Assembly: GCF_040359615.1 (NCBI RefSeq)
Contig: NZ_CP132942.1
Span: 2,046,001-2,110,000, forward strand
Direction: 5' to 3'
Origin: Tunturibacter psychrotolerans
GTDB lineage: Bacteria > Acidobacteriota > Terriglobia > Terriglobales > Acidobacteriaceae
Length of the DNA: 64,000 nt
Part shown: positions 17,994 to 24,831 of the stretch, piece by piece
Layout: each line of letters opens with the position of its first letter
How positions within the stretch are numbered: the stretch's first letter is position 1
Made by a program: the position numbers and the translations under genes
The notes under the pieces: model-generated
What the model saw: only the letters and a program-made list of their open reading frames with translations
Told to the model about the DNA's origin: nothing
The model's database searches: none

Positions 17994-18401
17994 TTAATCA
18001 CCGAGCCTCACGCTTAGCCCTCGCGCTTCGATCTCCGCCGTATTCTCCAAGAGCTTCTTTGTTGCTCTCGGCCTCTTGGCCTCACCACGAAAAACACCAC
18101 GCAGTTCCTTAGCCATCTCCGCAAACTGAACCGGGGCGCGCTCACGGAGCGGGAATGGCCCATCCAAGACCGATAATAATGGGATTGTCCAGGCCTCGCC
18201 TTCCCGGCTGAACCGCTGCTCACAATCGAAGCTGAAAAGACGATCGTGTATCTGTCTATTGGTAGGCATCATGACTTGTTCGGTCATGCGGACCGGCGGA
18301 AACTCATCTGTGCCGCAAAGGGCATAAAGCGATGCTGGCATAAAGTGGCTATTGAGAAGCGTTTTGCTCCGCGTGCACATCGGACATATCCCTACGGGCA
18401 T
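17994..18401 (-). CDS. cysteine-motif hypothetical protein, possibly truncated
   Basis: 135 aa. The start has I-C-P-M-C, then N-S-H-F-M-P-A-S-L-Y, then T-N-R-Q-I-H-D-R-L-F-S-F-D-C-E-Q-R-F-S, a pattern like HNH-adjacent zinc proteins in which two Cys-x2-Cys pairs hold a metal. Here the second pair reads F-S-F-D-C, with one cysteine apparently lost. Relatives, as I recall, are about twice as long; the last 50 residues (from about R-E-R-A-P-V) look unrelated and may come from a fusion after deletion. Function unknown. Confidence 0.5.
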   Translation of the reverse strand: MPVGICPMCTRSKTLLNSHFMPASLYALCGTDEFPPVRMTEQVMMPTNRQIHDRLFSFDCEQRFSREGEAWTIPLLSVLDGPFPLRERAPVQFAEMAKELRGVFRGEAKRPRATKKLLENTAEIEARGLSVRLGD

Positions 18402-18451
18402 TTACCGTTCACCTTCCTGAGAGTTTAGCGGCACGCAAGACTACTTTGTCA

Positions 18452-19000
18452 TTAGAAGTTTAGCGACCTCACGAGCCACGGCGGGATCGCTCTAGATTCC
18501 GCCTCCCGCATCTTTTTCATGCGGCGGTAGTAGGTTCGCCAGTGCATGCCTTTGGGTTTGAATATCGGTTCATGAATGATGCCCGTGCCGCCTAGTTTCT
18601 CGTGGATGCCTTGCGCCTTGTGCAGTGCGCGGTTGTGCGGAGCTTCCCGCTGTGATCCATAGGCGAGATGAAGGCAATGCCGACATGCGAACACCGTCGC
18701 GCCATACAAGATCGCCGCACGACGGCTACACGCGGGACACCGGAACCATGCGCGATTTCCTCCGAAGGCGCAAGGCCTCCATTCATCGCCTCTTGGACGC
18801 GTTCTGTATCGGAGAGTGATTTGGCCGTCCGCAGCTTCGATGCTGACACTCGCGAAGCGCTCTCCCCGTCGTGACCAATACACCATGCCGGCCCACCCCG
18901 GCCTCAAGTAGCCTTGGCGCTTGCACCACCGCACATCGAGGCGGACATAATTATCCGTGCAGTCCCGTCTTTGCGCACGGCCGCTGCCATACCCACCCAT
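18452..19000 (-). CDS. MGGYGSGR-type zinc-finger hypothetical protein
   Basis: 182 aa. It opens with M-G-G-Y-G-S-G-R, a signature start of a family common in mobile islands of many proteobacteria and acidobacteria. A central W-F-R-C-P-A-C and, after 13-14 residues, A-C-R-H-C form a four-cysteine zinc finger, followed by L-x-L-A-Y-x-S-Q-R-E, usual for the family. A basic C-terminus (Y-Y-R-R-M-K-K-M-R) suggests nucleic-acid contact. The family's job is unknown. A broken partial copy lies at 17150-17285. Confidence 0.65.
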   Translation of the reverse strand: MGGYGSGRAQRRDCTDNYVRLDVRWCKRQGYLRPGWAGMVYWSRRGERFASVSIEAADGQITLRYRTRPRGDEWRPCAFGGNRAWFRCPACSRRAAILYGATVFACRHCLHLAYGSQREAPHNRALHKAQGIHEKLGGTGIIHEPIFKPKGMHWRTYYRRMKKMREAESRAIPPWLVRSLNF

Positions 19001-19321
19001 TTACTCTCCACGATTTTCCGAAATCATTAGGCAAATCACGCTGTTATTCGATCCGCTCTGAATTGATTTCCATTTGATTTTTGAGGTCGATCAACGCGAT
19101 AAAAGGATTCATTTTCGGCTAATTTAAGTCTTATAAATCACTGAAACGATTGATTCTTAATTTTGGCCTGAGCGGAAGCCGAAGCCTCCGCCCTTTAGGT
19201 TTACTTTTGGGTTGGCGTTTACCTTCGCCCGGCTAAGGCGGAACCCGATGGCAACCTTGATTGATTGATTACTTGATTGGTTGATTGCGTGATTCCTGAT
19301 TCCTGATTGAAAGATTTCTGA
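19001..19321. repeat. gene-free stretch with TGATT-rich tract
   Basis: From 19257 to 19323 the sequence is a run of imperfect TGATT/TTGAT units (about twelve), preceded by an AT-rich stretch at 19080-19165. The tract sits between the 19322-19852 gene and the MGGYGSGR gene, within the island's end module. Iteron-like direct repeats beside mobile-element genes can be replication or protein-binding sites; this is only a suggestion. Confidence 0.5.
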
Positions 19322-19852
19322 TTACGGGCGCTCCGCAGAATGAAATTTTGCGATTGTGGAATAGACTTCAGCGTTAGTCTTCTCTGACCCATCGGTCTTA
19401 CGCTTTGAATCTTCCACTGTTACCCAGAAGAATTGTCCGTCAAGGAAGACTTCTGAACTCATCTGCTCACTCTTCCGGGGCGGCCCGCCATTGGCAAGTG
19501 TCCACGCATGAAAATACTTGCTCTGTCTCCCGATGTACTGCTTTAGCCTATCGCTGCCGAAATTGAAGAACGCGCTAACGCCGCCCGGCTCATGCACTGT
19601 CGCGAATTCAACTCGGAGAGACCAACGGCTGAAGGCTCGAACCCATTCCGGCCCTTGGACCTTCAATCCCCGCACCAAATAGCGTCCAGGCTCCATGCGG
19701 GGGTAATCGGCTCCCTCCCACACCAGTAATGGCACCGTGGCAAGCCCAGCATTGCCGTACGTGGGCTGCTTACGCCTCCTGGGTGCTGGAATTGACCCAG
19801 CAGATGACTTGGCGACAATGTGAGGCACTGTGATTACGGGAGAGGTTGCCAC
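19322..19852 (-). CDS. island-associated hypothetical protein downstream of excisionase
   Basis: 176 aa. GTG 19852 overlaps the excisionase stop by one base (TAGTG), so the two are co-translated. The central motif G-R-Y-L-V-R-G-L-K-V-Q-G-P-E-W-V, then W-S-L-R-V-E-F, G-x-V-S-A-F-F-N-F-G and G-R-Q-S-K-Y-F-H-A-W-T-L-A-N-G is, from memory, shared by proteins in other acidobacterial integrative elements next to similar excisionase and integrase genes. A basic N-terminus (P-R-R-R-K-Q) and beta-rich body suggest DNA or RNA binding. No characterised function. Confidence 0.6.
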   Translation of the reverse strand: MATSPVITVPHIVAKSSAGSIPAPRRRKQPTYGNAGLATVPLLVWEGADYPRMEPGRYLVRGLKVQGPEWVRAFSRWSLRVEFATVHEPGGVSAFFNFGSDRLKQYIGRQSKYFHAWTLANGGPPRKSEQMSSEVFLDGQFFWVTVEDSKRKTDGSEKTNAEVYSTIAKFHSAERP

Positions 19853-20058
19853 TAGGCGACCTCAGTCATATGTGAGCGGGTAACCGGCGATTTGCCGCCG
19901 TCCTCAATCACTCGTTGCAGCTCAGAAGCACGGATCATTGTCCGACTTCCCACCTTTGTACGGCGTAGCTTGCCCGAACTTAGCCATGCGTGAATCGTGT
20001 ACTTGCTCAGACCACCAAGCCTACGTGCCGCCTCGTCAACTGATAGCAACTCATCCAT
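19852..20058 (-). CDS. excisionase-type helix-turn-helix protein
   Basis: 68 aa from ATG 20058 (AGGTGAAGGA upstream); the longer frame to 20142 is rejected. It is a MerR-like/Xis HTH: L-L-S-V-D-E-A-A-R-R-L-G-G-L-S-K-Y-T-I-H-A-W-L then S-G-K-L-R-R-T-K-V-G-S-R-T-M-I, the classic recognition-helix and wing of excisionase family proteins. Such proteins bend DNA at att arms and steer the integrase toward excision. It is divergent from the zinc-finger/integrase pair, with a perfect inverted repeat between them. Confidence 0.8.
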   Translation of the reverse strand: MDELLSVDEAARRLGGLSKYTIHAWLSSGKLRRTKVGSRTMIRASELQRVIEDGGKSPVTRSHMTEVA

Positions 20059-20126
20059 TCCTTCACCTCTGTAGCTAAATAAATACAAGATGATTGTTGC
20101 GCAAAAAGACCAGAAACGTGTAATAC

Positions 20127-20167
20127 TTTCTAACCGACGCATACGATAATGAAGCGTCGGTTAGAAA
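20127..20167. promoter_or_regulatory. 14-bp perfect inverted repeat between divergent genes
   Basis: TTTCTAACCGACGC (20127-20140) and its exact reverse complement GCGTCGGTTAGAAA (20154-20167) flank a 13-bp spacer. It lies between the excisionase start (20058) and the 20188 gene start. The spacer contains GATAAT, a possible -10. Such a site is a good operator candidate for the HTH or zinc-finger protein. No T-run follows, so it is not a terminator. Confidence 0.65.
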
Positions 20168-20187
20168 ACCTTCACGAGAGGCTATAA

Positions 20188-20832
20188 ATGACAATTAAAG
20201 AGGACTTGCGGCAGCCGAACATGCTGGTCAGCTTTTTGAATCGGGAAGATCCCGTCACTATTTCAAATAGGGAAGACATGGTGCGTTTCTTGAAGAGCCA
20301 GGATTCGCGATCTTTCCCCCATCATCTCTATATAGCTAAGCCCTCAAAGGCGTCACACGTGAGAGTTTTGTACTTGATAAAGGCAATTCAAACCGCAGCC
20401 CAAGTTCTCAAAGAGGAACGTAGCTCAAATCCAAACCGCGGGGATCGACCCATGTCTTGGGCATTGAAGCAGGCGCTATGGGACGTGGACAATACTCTCC
20501 ATCAATACCCTTTGCGGACGACCATTGAAATCAGTGAGACAAGCGAACAAGATGAACTCTATTTCGATCGTCATATGGACGGAACTCGGCCAAGGCCGAC
20601 AGGCGAAGTCGATGCAGTGTCCGAAATAGTAAGCCTAGCCGAGACCAAGAGATTGTCTTTGTTGCGGCAGTGCATATGTCAAAGGTGGTTTTTTGCGAGG
20701 CGGCTCGATCAGAAGGCTTGCAGCGTGAATTGCAGACAAAAGGCGCATGGGCAGACAGAAACATTCAAGGCCAAACGCCGCGAATACATGCGCGATAACT
20801 ACGCCCTCAAGAAGTCAGGAAAGGTGAAGTGA
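20188..20832 (+). CDS. zinc-finger protein upstream of integrase (CGNR-like)
   Basis: 214 aa, ending 4 nt before the integrase start. The first two thirds are helical with no known motif. The C-terminus has C-I-C-Q-R-W-F-F-A-R-R-L-D-Q-K-A-C-S-V-N-C-R-Q-K, a zinc knuckle close to that of CGNR zinc-finger proteins, then a basic tail. It looks like a DNA-binding regulator of the element and, with the divergent excisionase gene, may bind the inverted repeat at 20127-20167. Exact role unknown. Confidence 0.6.
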   Translation: MTIKEDLRQPNMLVSFLNREDPVTISNREDMVRFLKSQDSRSFPHHLYIAKPSKASHVRVLYLIKAIQTAAQVLKEERSSNPNRGDRPMSWALKQALWDVDNTLHQYPLRTTIEISETSEQDELYFDRHMDGTRPRPTGEVDAVSEIVSLAETKRLSLLRQCICQRWFFARRLDQKACSVNCRQKAHGQTETFKAKRREYMRDNYALKKSGKVK

Positions 20833-20836
20833 GAAC

Positions 20837-21993
20837 ATGTCGATATTCAAACGTGGCAGCGTCTATTGGTATCACTTTCTGTTCAATGGGGAGCACATTC
20901 AGAAGAGTACGAAGCAGGGCAACCCCAGAACAGCCCGCCAGATTGAAGCGGCCTATAAAACGGCGCTTGCTAAGGGTGAAGTGGGCATCACGGAGCGGAA
21001 GAAGATTCCAGGGTTCAAAGCCGCGATGGCCGATTTCTTGAAGTGGGCAGCACAAGATCACCAGATGGCATCCAGTACGGCGGAACGCTATCGCTACAGC
21101 AGCTTTGCACTCCTCGGTTTCTTTGGCGACAAGCCGCTCGATAAAATCACTCCAGACGAGGTAGAGCGCTATAAGACGTCACGCGCGGCGGAGTTCAAGA
21201 CAGTGCGCGGTAAAGATAAGAAGCGTCTCCAGACAAAGCAACGGCTGCGGCCGGCTACGGTCAATCGTGAATTAGCGTGTTTGCGAGCGATGTTCAATCA
21301 CGCAATCAAGGGCGAAGTGCCTCTGAGGAATCCGATAAGCAAGACAGCGGCGAAGGTTCTCCGTGAAGACAACGAACAAACCCGAGTTCTCAGCTATGAC
21401 GAGCAGGGGAAGTATATGGAGAAGGCCACGCCAATGCTGCGGGATGTGGCAACGCTGATGCTCGAAACGGGCATGCGGCCGGAAGAGGTCTATAGGATTC
21501 AAGCTGTGAACGTTTATCTGATCGAAAACTATTTGTTCAACCCCTTCGGAAAGACCAAGGCGGCGAAGCGGCGTATCAAGCTCACGGAAACGGCCAAGAG
21601 CATCCTAACGCTGCGGATGAAAGCTGCCGCGGAGCGAGGCGCAAAGGACAAAGACAGCGGGTCATTCCTCTTTCCCTGCGAGGTGGACGCCACGCGACCA
21701 CTCCCCGGCATTCAGAGCGCCCACGCACGGGCTTGCGCGAAAGCAAAGTGGCTCAGTTTCGCCCCTACGATTGTCGCCATACCTGGGCTACCCGCGCGGT
21801 CGAAGCAGGAATCGACCTTGTGACACTGGCAGCGATGCTAGGCCATTCCAAGATCAATATGGTTCTCCGCTACGCCCACCCGACGCAAGAGCACCAATCG
21901 AAGGCGATGGACAAGATGGAGCAGTATGTTAGCGCACAGAAGATCGCCCATGCGGAGCGCACAGCACCGCAAACGTCATCCTCGATTCAATAG
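20837..21993 (+). pseudogene. int: tyrosine integrase with one frameshift
   Basis: Joined length is about 385 aa. Part one (20837-21823) has the N-terminal strand region, a SAM-like core-binding domain (about 55-165) and the first catalytic arginine in L-E-T-G-M-R-P-E-E. Part two, one base back, carries the rest of the active site: R-P-Y-D-C-R-H-T-W (H-x-x-R box is C-R-H), L-G-H-S and the tyrosine in V-L-R-Y-A-H-P-T-Q. The frames meet near 21745-21750 (around AAAGTGG); one missing G would restore the frame. As written, arginine I and the tyrosine box are on separate polypeptides, so the enzyme is dead. It lies 101 bp from the right att core and presumably recognises tRNA-Cys. Confidence 0.85.
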
Positions 21994-22025
21994 AGGTAGA
22001 GCAGGGCACGGACACAAAAAGCGCG

Positions 22026-22048
22026 GTACTCGCTACAATTTCCGCTAC
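22026..22048 (+). repeat. right arm-type repeat (paired CGCTACA)
   Basis: Counterpart of 2098-2120: CGCTACA at 22029 and CGCTACAG at 22041, with a related spacer, 20/23 identical and the same orientation, 46 bp inside the right core. It follows the integrase stop, outside coding sequence. Confidence 0.5.
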
Positions 22049-22094
22049 AGCGGGCGATGCCGCATTTGCGAGTTGCTTCCTAAGTTATTGAAAG

Positions 22095-22144
22095 ATTGGA
22101 GCACCGAATGGGATTTGAACCCATGAATACTGGTTTTGCAGACC
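22095..22144. repeat. right attachment site within tRNA-Cys
   Basis: 50 bases identical to 1945-1994. It spans the CCA end, T arm, variable loop and anticodon loop of the intact tRNA. Because the element carries this same 3' portion, integration leaves a working tRNA at this end. Confidence 0.9.
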
Positions 22145-22172
22145 AGCGCGTTAGCCACTTCGCCATCGGTGC
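22097..22172 (-). tRNA. tRNA-Cys (GCA)
   Basis: 76 nt with encoded CCA. A 7-bp acceptor stem (GCACCGA / TCGGTGC) is followed by discriminator T, D arm, a 5-bp anticodon stem CTGGT/ACCAG with loop CTGCAAA (anticodon GCA), variable TATTC, and T arm ATGGG-TTCAAAT-CCCAT. All stems pair. U73 is the usual discriminator for cysteine tRNA. It lies 47 nt after the peroxiredoxin stop, on the same strand, with no terminator visible between, so co-transcription is possible. It is the island's target gene. Confidence 0.97.
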
Positions 22173-22219
22173 CCTTGTTCGCCACGCAGCTGACGCGTTG
22201 TGGCGAGGTCAGTCTTACT

Positions 22220-22876
22220 TTACTCCGGTTGCGCTACTGTGCGTAGATACGGCTTTACCGTTTTGTAACCGGGAAAGATCTTATCAGCATCCTCATTCGA
22301 GACTGCTCCGGCGATAATGACGTCATCGCCCTGCTTCCAGTTTGCTGGCGTCGCCACCTTGTGCTTCGTCGTCAACTGAATCGAATCAAGCACGCGGATG
22401 ATCTCATCGAAGTTGCGCCCTGTTGTCATGGGATACGCGAGTGTGAGCTTGATCTTCTTATCCGGTCCGATCACAAAGACGGTTCGCACCGGCGCGTTGT
22501 TGGCTGGCGTCCGACCTTCGGACGTCTCGCCCGAATCCGCCGCGAGCATGTCATAGAGCTTCGCAATCTTCAGCTCCGGATCGCCGATCAACGGATAGTT
22601 CACCTTCGATCCACCGATCTCTTCAATATCGACAGCCCACTTGTGATGATTGCCGACCGGGTCCACACTAAGGCCGATGACCTTGGCGCCACGCCTGGCG
22701 AAGTCGCTCTCCAGATTCGCTACTGCGCCAAGTTCGGTCGTGCACACCGGAGTGAAGTCCTTTGGGTGCGAGAAGAGAACTGCCCAACTCTCGCCGATCC
22801 ACTCATGGAACTGAATCGTGCCATGAGTCGTTTCTGCAGTGAAATCAGGAGCAATATCGTTGATACGGAGTGACAT
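22220..22876 (-). CDS. 1-Cys peroxiredoxin (Prx6-type)
   Basis: 218 aa. It reduces hydrogen peroxide and organic hydroperoxides through one active cysteine. Cys45 sits in the conserved H-P-K-D-F-T-P-V-C-T-T-E-L; no other cysteine is present in the protein, so there is no internal resolving residue and an outside thiol must reduce it. The C-terminal dimerisation domain with P-A-N-W and P-Y-L-R-T is typical of Prx6. ATG 22876 matches the family start. The gene is preceded by a poly-Cys leader ORF and a terminator hairpin and followed by tRNA-Cys on the same strand, suggesting cysteine-linked control. Confidence 0.95.
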   Translation of the reverse strand: MSLRINDIAPDFTAETTHGTIQFHEWIGESWAVLFSHPKDFTPVCTTELGAVANLESDFARRGAKVIGLSVDPVGNHHKWAVDIEEIGGSKVNYPLIGDPELKIAKLYDMLAADSGETSEGRTPANNAPVRTVFVIGPDKKIKLTLAYPMTTGRNFDEIIRVLDSIQLTTKHKVATPANWKQGDDVIIAGAVSNEDADKIFPGYKTVKPYLRTVAQPE

Positions 22877-22963
22877 GTCGATTCGCTTTCTTTGGGGTTC
22901 ACCCAATTCGTCATTCTCTTGACTACTCGCCACATACGATTCTGGTTGCTGGGGCCTAAACGT

Positions 22964-23000
22964 AAAAAAACCACCCGGCTCATTCGCTCTGGGTGGGTTT
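22964..23000 (-). terminator. intrinsic terminator between poly-Cys leader and peroxiredoxin
   Basis: Reading the minus strand, AAACCCACCC (23000-22991) pairs with GGGTGGTTT (22976-22968) with one bulged base, followed by seven Ts (22970-22964). It lies 34 nt after the leader stop and 87 nt before the peroxiredoxin start, the place expected of an attenuator. The 5' arm contains ACCCAC, complementary to GTGGGT in the leader's coding end (top 23044-23049), so an alternative pairing is possible. Confidence 0.75.
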
Positions 23001-23033
23001 CTGTGCTGCTCGAAGATGCCTGCTTCGATTCGC

Positions 23034-23099
23034 TCATCCACACACCCACACTGGGCTACAGCAACAGCAGCAGCAGAGTGTGGTGATCGTGTTTGGCAT
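23034..23099 (-). CDS. poly-cysteine leader peptide (21 aa)
   Basis: The ATG at 23099 (or an in-frame ATG at 23108) opens a short ORF: M-P-N-T-I-T-T-L, then six consecutive cysteine codons (three TGC, TGT, TGC, TGT), then S-P-V-W-V-C-G and TGA at 23036-23034. Seven of 21 residues are cysteine. No other gene is on either strand here, and a terminator hairpin then peroxiredoxin follow. This is the design of a translation-coupled attenuator: a ribosome stalled for Cys-tRNA would expose alternative RNA pairing. No strong ribosome site is seen; AAATAT lies 6 nt before the ATG at 23108, compatible with a leaderless mRNA. Poly-Cys leaderless ORFs controlling downstream genes are known from mycobacteria. 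Function here is inference. Confidence 0.6.
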   Translation of the reverse strand: MPNTITTLCCCCCCSPVWVCG

Positions 23100-23144
23100 C
23101 GTCGTCATGGCTAAATATTTTGTGCCGCTGCCAGCTAAGCTAGC

Positions 23145-23164
23145 ATGAGGCTGGTTTGCCTCAT
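23145..23164. promoter_or_regulatory. 7-bp dyad upstream of leader and PhzF gene
   Basis: ATGAGGC (23145-23151) and GCCTCAT (23158-23164) form a perfect inverted repeat with a 6-bp spacer, in the divergent interval between the poly-Cys leader and the PhzF-like gene. It could be an operator for either; no known consensus is recognised. Confidence 0.4.
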
Positions 23165-23200
23165 CGCGGTCTTTCCAAACCATACTTCCGAGGAGCTTCC

Positions 23201-24175
23201 ATGTCAAATGACGATTCTGTTGTCGCCCCTACGCCTCTTACTGCATACCCAATTTCGGCCTCTCGCACTTACGACTTCGCTCAGGTGGACGTCTTCGCCG
23301 AACGCCCGCTCGAAGGCAACGCGCTCGCTATCTTCACCGACGCACGAGGCATCTCTTCCGACGAGATGCAAGCGCTGGCTCGCGAGACCAACCTGAGTGA
23401 AACCACCTTCATCCTCCCGCGCGCTGCGGAGATCGAACGCGAACGCGGTGTCCATGTTCGTATCTTCCTCACGACCGAAGAAGTCCCATTCGCTGGCCAT
23501 CCAACGCTGGGTACCGCCAGTTGGCTCTATCTGAATCATCCAGTCTTCCGCGGCGCAGAGGAGATCACACTTGATCTTGGTGTCGGGCCGATCAAGGTTC
23601 GTTTCAATCCGCCGCAGCCCAGGGAGATCGGTGTCTTCGGAACTATGCGACAAAACGACCCTATATTCGGAGAAGCTCTCAACAGCTCCGACGACCGCGC
23701 AGCGTTAGCCAACGCACTCAACCTCTCCATCGAAGATCTCGATCCAACTCTGCCCGCGCAGGTCGTATCCACGGGGATGGCGTTCTGCATCGTGCCCTTG
23801 CGATCAATGGAGGTTGCGAACCGCCTCCGCATCAACGCGCAAAATTCTCGGCAATTTCTTGGCCGCGTAGGCGCTAAGTTTTTCTTCTGCATTACTCCTG
23901 CTAATGCAAACTCAGGAGCGCAATGGCATGCGCGGATGCAGTTCGACTCAGGCGAAGATCCTGCGACCGGCTCTGCCTCGGGCTGCACGATCGCCTACCT
24001 CGTACGTCACGGCCGCGTCGCCAGCGGGCAGCAGATCATCCTCGAGCAGGGAATCGAGATGCTTCGCCCCAGTCGCATCCATGTCAGCGCCGACCTTGAA
24101 GACAACCGCGTGACAAAAGTGTTCGTCGGCGGTCGCACCATTTCTGTTGCAAGCGGACGCCTTTTCCTGCCGTGA
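23201..24175 (+). CDS. PhzF-family epimerase/isomerase
   Basis: 324 aa from ATG 23201 with GAGGAG 6 nt upstream. PhzF-like proteins have a diaminopimelate-epimerase fold of two similar halves and catalyse proton shifts on small acids. Visible signatures: Q-V-D-V-F-A-E-R-P-L-E-G-N-A-L-A near residue 26, the catalytic-glutamate region N-L-S-E-T-T-F, P-F-A-G-H-P-T-L-G-T-A, and the second-half G-E-D-P-A-T-G-S-A-S-G-C. All key parts are present, so it is probably active; the substrate is unknown. Divergent from the peroxiredoxin unit. Confidence 0.93.
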   Translation: MSNDDSVVAPTPLTAYPISASRTYDFAQVDVFAERPLEGNALAIFTDARGISSDEMQALARETNLSETTFILPRAAEIERERGVHVRIFLTTEEVPFAGHPTLGTASWLYLNHPVFRGAEEITLDLGVGPIKVRFNPPQPREIGVFGTMRQNDPIFGEALNSSDDRAALANALNLSIEDLDPTLPAQVVSTGMAFCIVPLRSMEVANRLRINAQNSRQFLGRVGAKFFFCITPANANSGAQWHARMQFDSGEDPATGSASGCTIAYLVRHGRVASGQQIILEQGIEMLRPSRIHVSADLEDNRVTKVFVGGRTISVASGRLFLP

Positions 24176-24831
24176 TGCACCAGATTTCAACAGGAGCGCA
24201 TCATGAATCGTCAATGAATACGCACCTTTTTATGTGGTCGGTGGATGTGCAAGTTCTAATATTTGACGTCTTCGCCCAAACTTCGCCGCTTGCCAAGTGA
24301 CCGACTCATTCGTACTGTTGGAAAGCGTTGACGACGACGTTCCATGCAATATGAAGCGTCGTTGGAGATGATTGCTTTCGCCTGTTTTCTGACAATTTGA
24401 GTTGAGAGAAGCCCGACTGCCCCGCAGTCGCGACTCCCCAGCGCACTCCGACTGTCTGCACACGCAGTGAGTCGATGCCAGCATCTTCGGCATCGACGCT
24501 CACTGTATCCGCAGCAGAGGGATCTCCTGCGCTTCTGGAACCGCGTGGCAACCTGCGTCGGCCTACGGCCTCTCTCGCACCCCGAGGTTCGGCAGCTAAA
24601 GCTCGCTGGACAATGGGCCCTGATCCCTTTGTGGAGCAGACGGGAGAGCTTTGCTCATTCCGTCATTCCCCTTCCGGAGCAGCGGACCCACTACGCGCCG
24701 AAGAGCCACAACCGGCCGAACCACGGGTCACCTTGAACACCAGACCGGCGCGCCTGCAAACCAGCAGACGCGTCAGGCTGGCTCATCAGCCGCGACCACC
24801 ACAAGGTGGCATCCGGCAGAAGCGAGACTGC
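24176..24831. other. 656-bp gap without recognisable gene
   Basis: Frames here are long only because the region is GC-rich; the plus frame that runs into the response regulator (from 24475) has low-complexity, Arg/Pro/Ala-rich translation and no ribosome site. A CGACG/CGTCG dyad near 24332-24355 is the only structure I see. Confidence 0.4.

Larger units (their letters stand above)
1945..22144. mobile_element. 20.2-kb genomic island integrated in tRNA-Cys
   Basis: Boundaries are set by the 50-bp perfect direct repeat. The integrase gene abuts the right end beside the intact tRNA, the usual arrangement for tyrosine-integrase islands. The cargo has lower GC and different codon use from the host flanks. 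It includes an RHS protein, a serine recombinase, a broken transposase, many short orphan genes and several gene fragments. No conjugation, replication or phage structural genes are recognisable, so it is an integrative element of unknown transfer mode rather than an obvious ICE or prophage. The integrase reading frame is broken, suggesting an immobile island unless this is a sequencing error. Confidence 0.85.

Noticed and set aside
24475..24831. 119-residue extension of the receiver protein
   Set aside because: Low-complexity, no ribosome site; the receiver domain begins exactly at 24832.
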